Notes: a model not told the origin generated them from the sequence alone. Shown: positions 44,443-54,507, counted from the first letter of the stretch. The stretch: DNA of 64,000 nucleotides from an uncultured Clostridia bacterium (GCA_910587735.1 CAJUNT010000007.1:1-64000), one strand, 5' to 3'. Translations and numbers: made by a program.

Positions 44443-46224
44443 ATGAAAAACATGAAAATAAGAATGAAGTTACTTGTCAGTCTTGCAGTGATTATTGTAG
44501 CAACATTAGTATTGGGCATAACAGCTTTTGTCAGTACAGGACATATTAATAATCAAGTAAATATTTTTGCACAAAAAGCTGTGCCAAATACAAAATATTC
44601 TCAGCAAATACGACTGCAAGTGGAAAAAGTACAAGTGAGTATGTTGAGAGCTTTAATAGAAACAGATATATCTCTTATTTCAAATGAATTGAAAAATATT
44701 GATGCAGATATTGCAGAAATGAATAATTTGATTTCATTATATAAACAAAATGCTTCAGTTGATAAGGAATTGTTTGTTTCTTTGGAAAATTCATTTAAAC
44801 AAACAGCAAATGCAAGACAGCAAATAGAGACATTATTGGAAACAAATGATGAAGAAATGAATATGAAGGCATATCAAGTATATAAAAACGATTATGAAAA
44901 TGCCTTAAGTTCCGTAGATACAGCACTGAATACAATTTTGAATGCACAACAGGATGTTATACAAAAACAAGTAGAAGACTCCAATCGTATTAAAGGTACA
45001 GTAACTTTTGCTATTATAGTAATATTGGTAGTGGGTATTTTAATTGCTATTTTTATGGTAATTACACTCAGTCGTTTGATATTAACACCAGTAAACGAAG
45101 TATTGTATGCAATGAGTGAAATGTCAAAGGGTAATGTACATACAACATTGGAATATGAATCTCGTGATGAATTTGGAGAAATGGCAAACAGCGTTCGTTC
45201 TTCTATTGAAACATTGTCTGAGTATATTGACCGAATTAGTGATGTAATGCATAAGATGTCAGAAGGAGATTTTATAATAGAACGAGCGAAAGATAAAGAA
45301 GCATTTAAAGGCGATTTTTCAGGAATAGAACAATCTATATTGCAATTTGTAGATAAAATATCTGAAACAATGAAAAAAGTTGCAGAATCTTCAGTACAAG
45401 TTTCTAGTGGAGCAAGTCAGGTTTCAAGTGGTGCACAGGCACTTTCACAAGGTACAACGGAACAAGCAAGTTCTGTTGAAGAATTATCCGCAACAATTAC
45501 AGAAATTTCTAATCAAGTATCTGAAAATGCTCAAAATGCAGGAGAAGCAAGTCAAAGAGCAGCGCAGGTAGGAAATGAAGCATCTGAAAGTAGCAAGAGA
45601 ATGAAAAATATGTTAGATGCTATGGAAGATATTAGTGGTTCTTCCAATGAAATTGGAAAAATTATTAAAACGATTGAGGACATTGCATTCCAAACAAATA
45701 TTCTTGCATTAAATGCAGCAGTAGAAGCAGCAAGAGCAGGCGCAGCAGGAAAAGGCTTTGCTGTTGTTGCAGATGAGGTAAGAACATTGGCAAGTAGAAG
45801 TGCTGATGCATCTAAGAATACAGCAATATTGATTGAAAATTCTATTAAAGCAGTGAAAAATGGAGAAGAAATTGCAAATGAAACAGCACAATCATTAAAT
45901 TCAGTAGTGGAAGGTGTGCAAGAAGTTGCAAATATTATAGATAAAATTTCTGTTGCATCTAAAGACCAATCAGCAGCAATCAATCAGGTCACACTTGGTA
46001 TGGAACAAATATCAGCAGTAATACAAACTAACTCTGCAACAGCACAACAAAGTGCAGCAGCAAGTGAAGAATTATCAAGTCAGTCTGAAATGTTAAAAAC
46101 TTTAATTGGACAATTTAGATTAAAAGGATTGACAGGTATGGAAGATACCATGATTTATAAACCAGCAGATTTTGATAATAATTATTATGATTTTCAGGAA
46201 GAAGATAATTTTGACAAATATTAA
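44443..46224 (+). CDS. Methyl-accepting chemotaxis protein with 4HB ligand domain
   Basis: The 593-residue receptor has a first membrane helix (about 10-32), an extracellular four-helix-bundle domain (about 33-185), a second membrane helix (about 186-212), HAMP (about 213-270) and the cytoplasmic signalling rod, whose tip reads IAFQTNILALNAAVEAARAG and then GKGFAVVADEVRTLA. Glutamine/glutamate pairs flank the tip for methylation. The C-terminus lacks a CheR-binding pentapeptide. The ATG at 44443 follows GGAGGA by seven bases; an upstream in-frame ATG (44374) has no ribosome site. It reports to CheA/CheW, whose genes are not in the window. The ligand is unknown. Confidence 0.93.
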   Translation: MKNMKIRMKLLVSLAVIIVATLVLGITAFVSTGHINNQVNIFAQKAVPNTKYSQQIRLQVEKVQVSMLRALIETDISLISNELKNIDADIAEMNNLISLYKQNASVDKELFVSLENSFKQTANARQQIETLLETNDEEMNMKAYQVYKNDYENALSSVDTALNTILNAQQDVIQKQVEDSNRIKGTVTFAIIVILVVGILIAIFMVITLSRLILTPVNEVLYAMSEMSKGNVHTTLEYESRDEFGEMANSVRSSIETLSEYIDRISDVMHKMSEGDFIIERAKDKEAFKGDFSGIEQSILQFVDKISETMKKVAESSVQVSSGASQVSSGAQALSQGTTEQASSVEELSATITEISNQVSENAQNAGEASQRAAQVGNEASESSKRMKNMLDAMEDISGSSNEIGKIIKTIEDIAFQTNILALNAAVEAARAGAAGKGFAVVADEVRTLASRSADASKNTAILIENSIKAVKNGEEIANETAQSLNSVVEGVQEVANIIDKISVASKDQSAAINQVTLGMEQISAVIQTNSATAQQSAAASEELSSQSEMLKTLIGQFRLKGLTGMEDTMIYKPADFDNNYYDFQEEDNFDKY

Positions 46225-46237
46225 ATATTAATTGATG

Positions 46238-46264
46238 GCAGTGCGAAATAAAAATTCGCACTGC
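46238..46264 (+). terminator. Hairpin between the two chemoreceptor genes
   Basis: A 10-bp perfect stem GCAGTGCGAA/TTCGCACTGC (46238-46247 with 46255-46264) is followed by TTATAATT. It is an attenuator or weak terminator; no separate promoter is clear for the second receptor. Confidence 0.55.
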
Positions 46265-46292
46265 TTATAATTATAAGGGGAATGATGTATTT

Positions 46293-48296
46293 ATGTTGGG
46301 AGAAGAAACAAAAAGAAGAAAAAAGAGTATTAAAGCGAAAATTATGTTTACAGCTATATCTGGCGTGCTTTGTGTAGCTATATTTACAGCTTGGGTAACA
46401 ATGCATGGTATTAGTTCACTAACAAATGCATTATCAGAGGAATTATTAGAGCATTTAACAAAGATTTCTTCTCAAACGGTAGAAGGTAATTTACATATGT
46501 TAGCAGACCGCATTTTTTCTATATCTGATAATAAGGTATTGTCTGATTCTAATGCAACAATAGAACAAAAACAACAGGCTTTAACAGAGTTTAGTTCTGG
46601 TATAGAATTTGTATGGCTATCATTATATACAACAGATGGAAAATATTATTGTGGTGATTCCAGTAGCCCTAAAGATATATCAAATACAGCTTTATTTCAA
46701 GGAATAAAAGCAACAGAAAATTTAATGGTAAGTGATACAGAATATACAGATAATCAACTTCAGATTATAATAGGAGCACCTGTAAAAGGAGAAAATGATG
46801 TTTTATATTATGTAGTTGGAAGTTATAAATATGATGTATTGAATGATGTATTAAGTAATTTGCATATTGGATATAGTGGATATGCTATGATTGTAAATGA
46901 AAATGGTATTATTATGGCACACCCTGATGTTAATATTGTGCAAAATAAAATGAATATATCACAACTCTATGAAGGCAATGATAATATAATAGAACTGTTC
47001 CAAAAAATATATACAGGAGTAACTGATATTGAAGAATTAAAAATAAATGGCGAAAAACAATATATTGCCTATACACCAGTAAGAGGTACAAATTGGCACA
47101 TGGCATTATTTATGCCTCATTCAGAGTTTAAAACAGTAGAACATCAAGCAATAACAAGTAATATTATTGTAACTATTATTTGCAGTATAGCAGCAGCAAT
47201 ATTAGCGAGCGTTGTGGCGAATAAAATTGCTCGCTCTATTGGTAATGTGAAAGAAAGAATTCAAAAACTAGCGCAAGGAGATATTACAAGCCCTGTTGAG
47301 ATATTGCAAACAGGAGATGAGGCAGAAGATTTATCTACTGCACTGCAATATACTGTACAAGATATTAGGACTTACATTATGGAGTTAAGAGAAACACTTA
47401 TGTCTGTATCAAAGGGTAATTTGAATGTGTCTGTAAAAGAGGATTTTGTAGGAGATTTTGTTATATTAAAAGAATCTACCAATTATATTATTGATTCTTT
47501 GAATAATATGATGCAAAAATTGCAATTAGCAGCAAATACACTTTCTAATGCGGCAATTCACGTTTCTAATGATGCAAGAGATGTACAAAATGCTAGTGAA
47601 GAACAGTCAACTTCTGTTGAAAAATTGATTCAAGAATCAAATGAGATTTCTAATAGTATTATAGAAGTAGATGAAAATGCAAAAGCAACAAAAGAATTAA
47701 CAAATAAGGTAGAGCAAAAGCTGGAAGAAGGCATCCATCAAATGAAGGCACTTTTGAAGGCAATGGATGATATTCGTAATAGTGAACAAGAAATTATTAA
47801 AACAACAAAATTTATGGAAGATATTGCGTTCCAAACAAACATATTAGCATTAAATGCCTCAATAGAAGCAGCAAGAGCAGGGGATGCAGGAAAAGGCTTT
47901 GCTGTTGTTGCAGATGAAGTACGAAATCTTGCTGGAAAGAGTTCTGATTTTTCAAAATATACAGCAGAGATTATTAAAGTTTCTAGTGAAGCAATTGATA
48001 TGGGCGTAAAAGTAGCAAATGAAACATCTGTTTCTATGAATGATATTGCATCAATATCACAAGAAATTACAGAAATTACAGATAAACTTTTAATTTCAGT
48101 AGAAAGTGAAATGGTAGCATTAGAAAATGTAGCGTTTGCGGTAGAATCCATTTCTAATATGACTACTAAAAACTTGTCAGTTGCACAAGAGAGTGCAAAT
48201 TCTATTGAAGAGTTGACACAACAAGCAGTAACATTACAACAAATGGTAGAAAAATTTGAAACTAGAAACCAAAGTATATATGAAGAAAGGAGATAG
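46293..48296 (+). CDS. Methyl-accepting chemotaxis protein with dCache ligand domain
   Basis: The 667-residue receptor has a first membrane helix (about 18-38), a periplasmic-type dCache_1 domain (about 40-285) with FVWLSLYTTDGKYYCGDSSS in the distal part and GYSGYAMIVNENGIIMAHPD in the proximal part, a second membrane helix (about 290-312), HAMP and signalling rod with IAFQTNILALNASIEAARAG at the tip. dCache domains bind amino acids, carboxylates or other small ligands. Its stop codon is one base from the start of a flavin-binding lipoprotein, which suggests a functional pair. Confidence 0.93.
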   Translation: MLGEETKRRKKSIKAKIMFTAISGVLCVAIFTAWVTMHGISSLTNALSEELLEHLTKISSQTVEGNLHMLADRIFSISDNKVLSDSNATIEQKQQALTEFSSGIEFVWLSLYTTDGKYYCGDSSSPKDISNTALFQGIKATENLMVSDTEYTDNQLQIIIGAPVKGENDVLYYVVGSYKYDVLNDVLSNLHIGYSGYAMIVNENGIIMAHPDVNIVQNKMNISQLYEGNDNIIELFQKIYTGVTDIEELKINGEKQYIAYTPVRGTNWHMALFMPHSEFKTVEHQAITSNIIVTIICSIAAAILASVVANKIARSIGNVKERIQKLAQGDITSPVEILQTGDEAEDLSTALQYTVQDIRTYIMELRETLMSVSKGNLNVSVKEDFVGDFVILKESTNYIIDSLNNMMQKLQLAANTLSNAAIHVSNDARDVQNASEEQSTSVEKLIQESNEISNSIIEVDENAKATKELTNKVEQKLEEGIHQMKALLKAMDDIRNSEQEIIKTTKFMEDIAFQTNILALNASIEAARAGDAGKGFAVVADEVRNLAGKSSDFSKYTAEIIKVSSEAIDMGVKVANETSVSMNDIASISQEITEITDKLLISVESEMVALENVAFAVESISNMTTKNLSVAQESANSIEELTQQAVTLQQMVEKFETRNQSIYEERR

Positions 48297-48297
48297 T

Positions 48298-48741
48298 ATG
48301 ATGAAAAAAATAATGATTTGTTTATTAGCAATAGTCATGCTGTTTTCTTTAGTAGGCTGTAAAAAAGAACAAACATTAAAAGATGGCTATTATACAGCTC
48401 ATATGGACGGCTATGATTTTGGTTGGCAGGAATTTGTAACAATTTGTGTAAGCAATGGAGAAATTGTAACAGTAGAATATAATGCGGCAGCAGAAACAGG
48501 TTTTATTAAATCCTGGGATATTGCATATATGCGTAATATGAATCCTCTTCAAGGAACATATCCTAATAATTATACAAGAAGATATGCAGCTCAATTTTTG
48601 GAAAAACAATCTTCTGATATAGATATTATTACAGGAGCAACTTCTTCAGGAAAAAATTTTAAGGTGTTGACAGAAGCACTATTGGAAAAAGCAAAAGAGG
48701 GAGACTCCTCTGTTGCGATTGTGCCATATCCTAATAAATAG
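48298..48741 (+). CDS. FMN-binding domain lipoprotein
   Basis: The 147-residue product has a lipobox (FSLVGC, Cys about 20) and one FMN-binding domain: DGYYTAHMDGYDFGWQEFVT, a YNAA strand, and DIITGATSS at residues 109-117. That last segment fits the Dxx(S/T)GATx(S/T) motif at which the ApbE transferase attaches FMN covalently, with S117 as the probable acceptor. It would be a flavin-carrying redox protein on the outer face of the membrane. AAAGGAGA inside the end of the receptor gene precedes the ATG at 48298; an ATG one codon later is equally possible. No ApbE gene is nearby. Confidence 0.85.
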   Translation: MMKKIMICLLAIVMLFSLVGCKKEQTLKDGYYTAHMDGYDFGWQEFVTICVSNGEIVTVEYNAAAETGFIKSWDIAYMRNMNPLQGTYPNNYTRRYAAQFLEKQSSDIDIITGATSSGKNFKVLTEALLEKAKEGDSSVAIVPYPNK

Positions 48742-48800
48742 TATATAAAACTAGATTAATTGTAATCAAAATGGATAAGGCTGCATATATATATCATAAT

Positions 48801-48845
48801 AAAAGGAATTATATGCTATAAAAATAGAGTATATAGTTCCTTTTG
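48801..48845 (+). terminator. Terminator of the chemoreceptor-lipoprotein operon
   Basis: A long, slightly imperfect stem starts AAAAGGAA and ends TTCCTTTT (48801-48816 with about 48829-48844). The stretch 48846-49313 is AT-rich and shows no gene that I can support. Confidence 0.75.
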
Positions 48846-49313
48846 TTTTATAGATTAAAAAAAATTGTGTTATTGTATAGGACAACAGAATATATATAAT
48901 TACATAGGAAAATAGCACAATAAAATATTGTTTAGAATTTGTTAAAATTGAAAAAATAAACACTACTATATATAGTGTAATACAAAAAAATGTATACAAT
49001 AGATTGCAATGTTTTGACAATAATATTGATAAATACTATAAAATATTTGTTTATATTTTATCAAAATAATTATGTAAAAAATGTAAAAATGAGTGCTATA
49101 AATTTTATTATATAATCAAAATAGAAAAATTTATGAAAAAAACAACAGTTTTAGAAAAATATGTAAGGTACAAGAATACGATTTTTGTCGAATATAAACA
49201 AAAAATACTATGGAATGCTGTAATAATATGATAAATTTGTAAGAAAATTACTATAAAAACGGCAAATAAAAATAAATTTATTATTTTTTTTTGTAAGAAA
49301 AGATGTATAGATG

Positions 49314-49342
49314 TTGCTTTTTATGCGATTATAGAATATAAT
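49314..49342 (+). promoter_or_regulatory. sigma-A promoter of the flagellar operon
   Basis: TTGCTT (49314-49319), a 17-bp spacer and TATAAT (49337-49342) lie 90 bp upstream of flgB. It would drive the early (basal body) genes with the housekeeping sigma factor. Confidence 0.75.
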
Positions 49343-49432
49343 GATAATCACAAAGAAAGCTATAAAATTTATAGTTAATTATAGTTATAAAACAAGTATG
49401 CATAATGATACATAAAAATTGAGGTGAGGACA

Positions 49433-49828
49433 TTGGATTTTATGTTAGGAAATGCCGGACTGATGACAGAAAAGTCATTAGATTATTTGTGGCAAAAACA
49501 AAAAATTACATCAAACAATATTTCAAATCAAAATACACCTAATTTTAAAGCAGAATATATTACATTTGAGGATGAGCTGGAAAGAAAATTGAAAATGACA
49601 GGTACTCGAGATACAAATAGGTCGTATAAAGATTTGAGAGAAGCGATTAGAAGCAGTAAAATGACCATACATGAAACAGAAAATGAACATATGAGTATGG
49701 ATCAAAATAATGTAGATATTACAGCAGAGAGTTCGGAATTAGCAAGAGCAACACTTCAATATCAATATTTGATACAATCTTTTAATTTTGATTATACAAG
49801 ACTTCGTACAGCAATTAAGGGGCAATAA
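49433..49828 (+). CDS. flgB: Flagellar basal-body rod protein FlgB
   Basis: FlgB is a proximal rod subunit exported by the flagellar apparatus. The 131-residue protein has the rod-family N-terminus with LWQKQKITSNNISNQNTPNF and KAEYITFEDEL, and a C-terminal helix YQYLIQSFNFDYTRLRTAIK for rod packing. The TTG at 49433 is spaced five bases from GAGGTGA; a GTG at 49424 lies inside that site and an ATG at 49442 is a further option. First gene of the flagellar operon. Confidence 0.9.
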   Translation: MDFMLGNAGLMTEKSLDYLWQKQKITSNNISNQNTPNFKAEYITFEDELERKLKMTGTRDTNRSYKDLREAIRSSKMTIHETENEHMSMDQNNVDITAESSELARATLQYQYLIQSFNFDYTRLRTAIKGQ

Positions 49829-49915
49829 AATAATACATATTTTATACATAAAATATTATGTTTATATTGTTGAAAAGTGTCGTAATAAAATTATAAAATA
49901 ATGGAGTGATAGAAT

Positions 49916-50389
49916 ATGGCATTTTTAAGTGCATTAAATATTAGCGCTTCTGGTATGACTGCTGAAAGAATGAGATTAGATGTAGCATCGGAAAATATTT
50001 CAAATCTCAATACAACAAGAACAGAAGACGGAGGACCATATAAAAGAAAAATGGTCGTATTTGAAACAGTAAAAAATAGAAATTTTCAGCAGGTACTAAA
50101 TGGTGCAGCACGTGGAGCAAGAGGAAGAAACGGACAAAAAATAGGTAGTATTGGTGCAGCAGGCGGTGTGCGTGTTGCTGAAATTTTAGAAGATGATAGA
50201 GATTTTAAACCAGTGTATGACCCTTTGCATCCTGATGCAGATATAGACGGTTATGTTATGATGCCAAATGTGGATTTGGTAAAAGAAACAATAGATGCTA
50301 TGTCAGCTTCAAGAGGCTACGATGCAAACTTAACTGCGTTTAATGCCATGAAGGCTATGGCTTCAAAAGCATTGGAAATAGGAAAGTAA
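49916..50389 (+). CDS. flgC: Flagellar basal-body rod protein FlgC
   Basis: FlgC is the second proximal rod subunit. The 157-residue protein shows LNISASGMTAERMRLDVASE followed by NISNLNTTRT at the N-terminus, a middle GGVRVAEILEDDRDFKPVYD segment, and the C-terminal VDLVKETIDAMSASRGYDAN then LTAFNAMKAMASKAL. It is slightly longer than average through a Gly/Arg-rich insertion (AARGARGRNGQK, about 60-72). It follows flgB by 87 bp with a ribosome site before its ATG. Confidence 0.95.
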   Translation: MAFLSALNISASGMTAERMRLDVASENISNLNTTRTEDGGPYKRKMVVFETVKNRNFQQVLNGAARGARGRNGQKIGSIGAAGGVRVAEILEDDRDFKPVYDPLHPDADIDGYVMMPNVDLVKETIDAMSASRGYDANLTAFNAMKAMASKALEIGK

Positions 50390-50496
50390 TGTTATAATGT
50401 GATGATACAATAAATATTTGCAATATAGTATCAAAAAAACTACGTTGCAACATTTTTATGTATACTGAATAATAATAAGTTTTGGAGGGATAGTTT

Positions 50497-50823
50497 GTGT
50501 TTATAGACCCAATACAATTAATGCAATTTGGAGAAGGATTTGGCGTAAAAAAAGTGGGTTCTTATTTGGAAGTAGGACAAGGAACAAAATCATCAACTGG
50601 ACAAACCGTATTTGCAGATATATTTCAAAATGCAATTAATGACGTTATTACAACAGAAGATGAATATCAAAAGGCGAAATATATGTTAGCAACAGGACAA
50701 ACAGATGACCCTCATACAGAACCGATTGCAGCAGCAAAAGCACAACTTTCCTTAGACCTTTTGATTCAACTACGTAATAAGGCATTAGATGCATATAATG
50801 AAGTTATGCGCATTAATTTGTAA
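50497..50823 (+). CDS. fliE: Flagellar hook-basal body complex protein FliE
   Basis: FliE joins the MS ring to the rod. The 108-residue product has the FliE core: FADIFQNAINDVITTEDEYQ, a TDDPHTEPIAAAKAQLSLDL helix start and LIQLRNKALDAYNEVMRINL at the end. It starts at a GTG at 50497, six bases after GGAGGGA. Position between flgC and fliF is the standard order. Confidence 0.93.
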   Translation: MFIDPIQLMQFGEGFGVKKVGSYLEVGQGTKSSTGQTVFADIFQNAINDVITTEDEYQKAKYMLATGQTDDPHTEPIAAAKAQLSLDLLIQLRNKALDAYNEVMRINL

Positions 50824-50944
50824 ACAAATTGTAAAATTATCTAGTTTGTCAAAAAGAGAATTTTGTTATACAATAGATATAGGGAAAGAAGTAAAACATG
50901 GGGTTATTGCAAGACGAATATAAGAAAGTCAAGAGGGGTTTAAA

Positions 50945-52561
50945 TTGGATGTTACAAAATTAAAAGCCATATGGACTAAAATAAAAGAAGCGATTAAAAA
51001 ACTGAATACCAAAGCAAAACGGCTCATCATTGCTGGAATTGTTTTACTTTTAATTGGGTCTGCTGGTCTTGCGTTTTATTTGAATTCAAGACCTTATGTT
51101 GTACTTTTTCAAGAAGTAAATGAAACAGAGGCAACGCAGATTGTTACTGTATTAAATGATGCAGGAGTAAATTATAAATATAGAGCTGGCGGAACCATAT
51201 TAGTACCTGAAGGGCAAGCAGACCGCTTACGTGCACAGCTTGTTATGGCAGGTTATCCTAAAAGCGGTTTTTCTTACGATACATATACAAACAATATTAG
51301 TATGATGACAACAGATGCAGATAGAAAGAATTATGAAAAATTCTATTTGCAGGATAGAATTGCAGCAACGATTCGAGAATTTGATGGGGTAAAAGATGTA
51401 AATGTAAATATTGTATTTCCAGAAGAACAGAAATATGTTATTGGAAATAAACCTAGTATTGAAGCAAGTGCTGCTGTTCGTGTAACAATGAAAGATGGCA
51501 CATCTCCAACAGTAGCACAGGTTGAAGGTATACAACGACTTGTAGAAACAAGTGTATCGCAAATTAAATTTGAAAATATTAGAGTAATTGATGGAAATGG
51601 TAATGATGTTACAATAAGCGATACAAGTGGAGATAGAAGCCTTTCTGCACAATTAAAAATGGATGTAGAAAGAGCGATTGAAAACAATATTAAAAATAAA
51701 GTTTTAGATGTTTTAAAACCTGTTTATGGAGAAGAAAATGTTAAGGTTTCTGTAAAAGCAACAGTTGATATTGATAAAAGAATTAGAGAAATTATAAATT
51801 ATTCCGCACCTCCTAATGAAGAAGATAAAGTTGGTATACCAGGTAATGTATCCATAGACCAAGAACTGCAAAGACCAGATGGTGAAGCAGTAGGAGGTAT
51901 ACCTGGAACGGAAACAAATGCAGAAATTCCTATTTATGGAGTAAGAGATTTAGAAACAACAGGAACAGAAAATTATATTAGAAATCAACAGGATATTAAC
52001 TATTTAGTAGACCAAATTAAAGAACAAGTACAAATGGATACAGGAAATTTAGAGGATTTGAGTGTATCTGTAGTTATTAATGGTACAGATTTTGGTGACT
52101 TTTCCAGAAATGCTTTAAGAGATATTATTGCAAGAGCAGCAGGCATTAGTGATTTAGATAAAAATGCGAAAATTGCTTTAGAAAGTGCAACATTCTTTAT
52201 GGACACAACACAAGTGTCAGATACAACTGGACAATTCAGTAGATGGATATTAATAGGAATTATTGCAGCAGCAATATTGATACTGCTTTTAATACTTTTG
52301 GTATTTTTACTGCGAAGAAGAAAGAAAAAAGCAAAATCTGCGGCACTTGCTGAAGTACAACTAACAGAAACGGTTGTTGTACCACCAGCTGATGCAGTAG
52401 AAGAATCTGAAGATGATAAAGCATCAAAAGAATTGCTTCGTATACAAAATGAAAAGAGCATGGAATTAAAAGAAAATATTCGTAAATTTGCAGAAGATAA
52501 TCCTGAAATATCAGCACAATTAATTAAATCTTGGCTAAGGGGAGGTGAGGATAATGTCTGA
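50945..52561 (+). CDS. fliF: Flagellar MS-ring protein FliF
   Basis: FliF forms the membrane ring on which the flagellum is built. The 538-residue protein has an N-terminal membrane helix (about 25-45), a YscJ-type ring-building domain (SRPYVVLFQEVNETEATQIV; PEGQADRLRAQLVMAGYPKS), an extracellular linker, a second membrane helix (about 433-455, ending in the basic RRRKKKAK) and the C-terminal FliG-binding tail (ENPEIS-like: FAEDNPEISAQLIKSWL). The TTG at 50945 follows AGAGGGG. Its last codons overlap the start of fliG. Confidence 0.95.
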   Translation: MDVTKLKAIWTKIKEAIKKLNTKAKRLIIAGIVLLLIGSAGLAFYLNSRPYVVLFQEVNETEATQIVTVLNDAGVNYKYRAGGTILVPEGQADRLRAQLVMAGYPKSGFSYDTYTNNISMMTTDADRKNYEKFYLQDRIAATIREFDGVKDVNVNIVFPEEQKYVIGNKPSIEASAAVRVTMKDGTSPTVAQVEGIQRLVETSVSQIKFENIRVIDGNGNDVTISDTSGDRSLSAQLKMDVERAIENNIKNKVLDVLKPVYGEENVKVSVKATVDIDKRIREIINYSAPPNEEDKVGIPGNVSIDQELQRPDGEAVGGIPGTETNAEIPIYGVRDLETTGTENYIRNQQDINYLVDQIKEQVQMDTGNLEDLSVSVVINGTDFGDFSRNALRDIIARAAGISDLDKNAKIALESATFFMDTTQVSDTTGQFSRWILIGIIAAAILILLLILLVFLLRRRKKKAKSAALAEVQLTETVVVPPADAVEESEDDKASKELLRIQNEKSMELKENIRKFAEDNPEISAQLIKSWLRGGEDNV

Positions 52562-53567
52562 AGATAAGCGTGCCTTATCATCAGAACAAAAAGCAGCAGC
52601 AGTTGTTGTTTCATTGGGAGTTGATAAAGCATCTCAGATTTATAAACACCTTAGTGAGGAAGATTTAGAAAAGCTGACAGTTGAGGTAGCAAAGTTACAA
52701 CATTTAACGCCAGAAGAAATTGAAGAAGTTCTTGATGAATTTTATAAAATGTGTTTGACACAAAAAGTTGTAACAGATGGCGGTTTAGAATATGCAAAAA
52801 CAGTGTTGGAGAAGGCTTTTGGTGAGTCTGTAGCACATGGACTGTTAGAAAGAGTTTCAAAACAGTTAAAAACAAGAGCATTTTCATTTATTAGAAAAAC
52901 AGATGGTCCAAACCTTGTAACAATATTATCCCAGGAAAGACCACAGACGATTGCTCTTGTATTAGCATATGTAGATTCTACATTATCCTCACAAGTAATT
53001 GAAAATTTAAGTGATGAAAAAAGATTGCAAGTAGTACATAGTATCGCTACTATGAGCAGCGTTGCACCAGATATTATTAAAATTGTAGAAAAAGAATTAG
53101 AAAAGAAATTTGCTAATATTCTTACCACAGATTACAAACAAGTGGGTGGTATTGATTATATTGCTGAGGTAATGAACAATATGGACCGCAGCAGTGAAAA
53201 AAGTATTTTTGATGGTCTTTCTGCAAGGGATGCAGAATTGGCAGAAGAAATCAGAAAGAGAATGTTTGTATTCGAAGATATTACGACAATGGACAACAGG
53301 TCTATACAGCGCTTTGTGCGTGACTGTGACAGTAAAGACCTTGTATTTGCATTGAAGGGTGCAAACGAAGAAGTAAAGAGTATGATATTTGCAAATATGT
53401 CTTCTCGTATGGCTGAGTCCATTAAATCCGACCTTGAAATTACAACGAATGTTCGTAAAAAGGATGTTGAAGATGCACAACAAAGAATTGTTGGTATTAT
53501 CAGAAAACTGGAAGAACAAGGTGAAATTATCATTATGAAAGGCGGAAGGGATGATATCATTGCGTAG
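52554..53567 (+). CDS. fliG: Flagellar motor switch protein FliG
   Basis: FliG transmits torque from MotA/MotB to the rotor. The 337-residue protein has LSSEQKAAAVVVSLGVDKAS at the FliF-binding N-terminus, LVTILSQERPQTIALVLAY with the EHPQ-like motif as ERPQ in the middle domain, and the C-terminal torque helix MFVFEDITTMDNRSIQRFVR with charged residues. The ATG at 52554 follows GGGGAGGTGAGG; it overlaps the end of fliF by eight bases, so translation is coupled. Confidence 0.96.
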   Translation: MSEDKRALSSEQKAAAVVVSLGVDKASQIYKHLSEEDLEKLTVEVAKLQHLTPEEIEEVLDEFYKMCLTQKVVTDGGLEYAKTVLEKAFGESVAHGLLERVSKQLKTRAFSFIRKTDGPNLVTILSQERPQTIALVLAYVDSTLSSQVIENLSDEKRLQVVHSIATMSSVAPDIIKIVEKELEKKFANILTTDYKQVGGIDYIAEVMNNMDRSSEKSIFDGLSARDAELAEEIRKRMFVFEDITTMDNRSIQRFVRDCDSKDLVFALKGANEEVKSMIFANMSSRMAESIKSDLEITTNVRKKDVEDAQQRIVGIIRKLEEQGEIIIMKGGRDDIIA

Positions 53568-54507
53568 TAATATCTTTAAGTTTTATGATAATCACGATAT
53601 AATGGATTATATACCCAACAATAAAATTGACAGACAAAAAGAACAAGAAGAACTCAAAAAAAAAATTAGATTGTTGGATGATTTGCCTCAATTAAAAGAA
53701 GAACGAAAAAAAAGAAAAGAAAAAACAGCTTTGACAGAAGCAGAAGAGGAAGAGTTATCTGAAGAATTCATGACAGAAGATAAGGAATTAGAATTACCTG
53801 AAATGGATTTTGATGAAGAAATTTTGGAAGAAAAAAGACGGGCAGAACAAGAAATTGAACAAAGCATAGAAAAAGCAAAACAAATTGAGCAAGAAGCTAT
53901 AATGAAGGCTGAGGAATTATTGCAAAAAGCACAAAATGATGCAGAAGCGTTACTTGAAAAAGCAAAAGAACAAGCAGAACAAATGAAAAAAGCAGCAGAA
54001 CAGTCTGGCTATAAAAAGGGTATAGCAGAAGGCAGACAAAAGGCTGAAATAGATTGTAAAGCACAATATGAAGAAATGAGTCGTAATGCTTTAGAAGATA
54101 TTAAATTAGTGATAGAAAACGCAGAGCAAATGAAAGAAGAAATGTTGCAAAAATATCGTAATCAGTTAAAAGATGTAGCGATTGCCATAGCAGAAAAAGT
54201 AATACAGGTTAGTTTGAAATCTAGTGAAGAAGTAATTGAAAGAATGGTTATTTCTGCCACAGAAAAACTGAAAACACGAGAGTGGGCAAAAGTGTATATT
54301 GCTAGATGCGACGCAGAATTAATGGTAGAAGGAGATTCCGCATTACTTAGACAGTTAGCACATCTTTCTGACCATGTAAAAATTGTTGTAATGGAAAATG
54401 AAACTCCAGGAACATGTATTATAGAATTACCAGATGAAATTATTGATGCAAGTGCAAGTACACAGATGGTAAATATTAAAGAAATTTTGAATAGTGCGCC
54501 GTTATAA
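53551..54507 (+). CDS. fliH: Flagellar assembly protein FliH
   Basis: FliH is the peripheral stalk that regulates the FliI ATPase and docks it at the export gate. The 318-residue product has an acidic N-terminal part, a long Glu/Lys/Gln coiled coil (about 80-170, many AEQ and KA repeats), then a C-terminal FliH/V-ATPase E-like domain (YRNQLKDVAIAIAEKVIQVS; KVYIARCDAELM). It starts at an ATG that overlaps the last codons of fliG by 17 bases. The C-terminus is typical of clostridial FliH. Confidence 0.88.
   Translation: MISLRSNIFKFYDNHDIMDYIPNNKIDRQKEQEELKKKIRLLDDLPQLKEERKKRKEKTALTEAEEEELSEEFMTEDKELELPEMDFDEEILEEKRRAEQEIEQSIEKAKQIEQEAIMKAEELLQKAQNDAEALLEKAKEQAEQMKKAAEQSGYKKGIAEGRQKAEIDCKAQYEEMSRNALEDIKLVIENAEQMKEEMLQKYRNQLKDVAIAIAEKVIQVSLKSSEEVIERMVISATEKLKTREWAKVYIARCDAELMVEGDSALLRQLAHLSDHVKIVVMENETPGTCIIELPDEIIDASASTQMVNIKEILNSAPL

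Noticed and set aside
48766..49020. Possible 84-codon minus-strand hydrophobic frame
   Set aside because: It has only a TTG start, no ribosome site, overlaps a terminator, and AT-rich antisense DNA readily gives hydrophobic translations.
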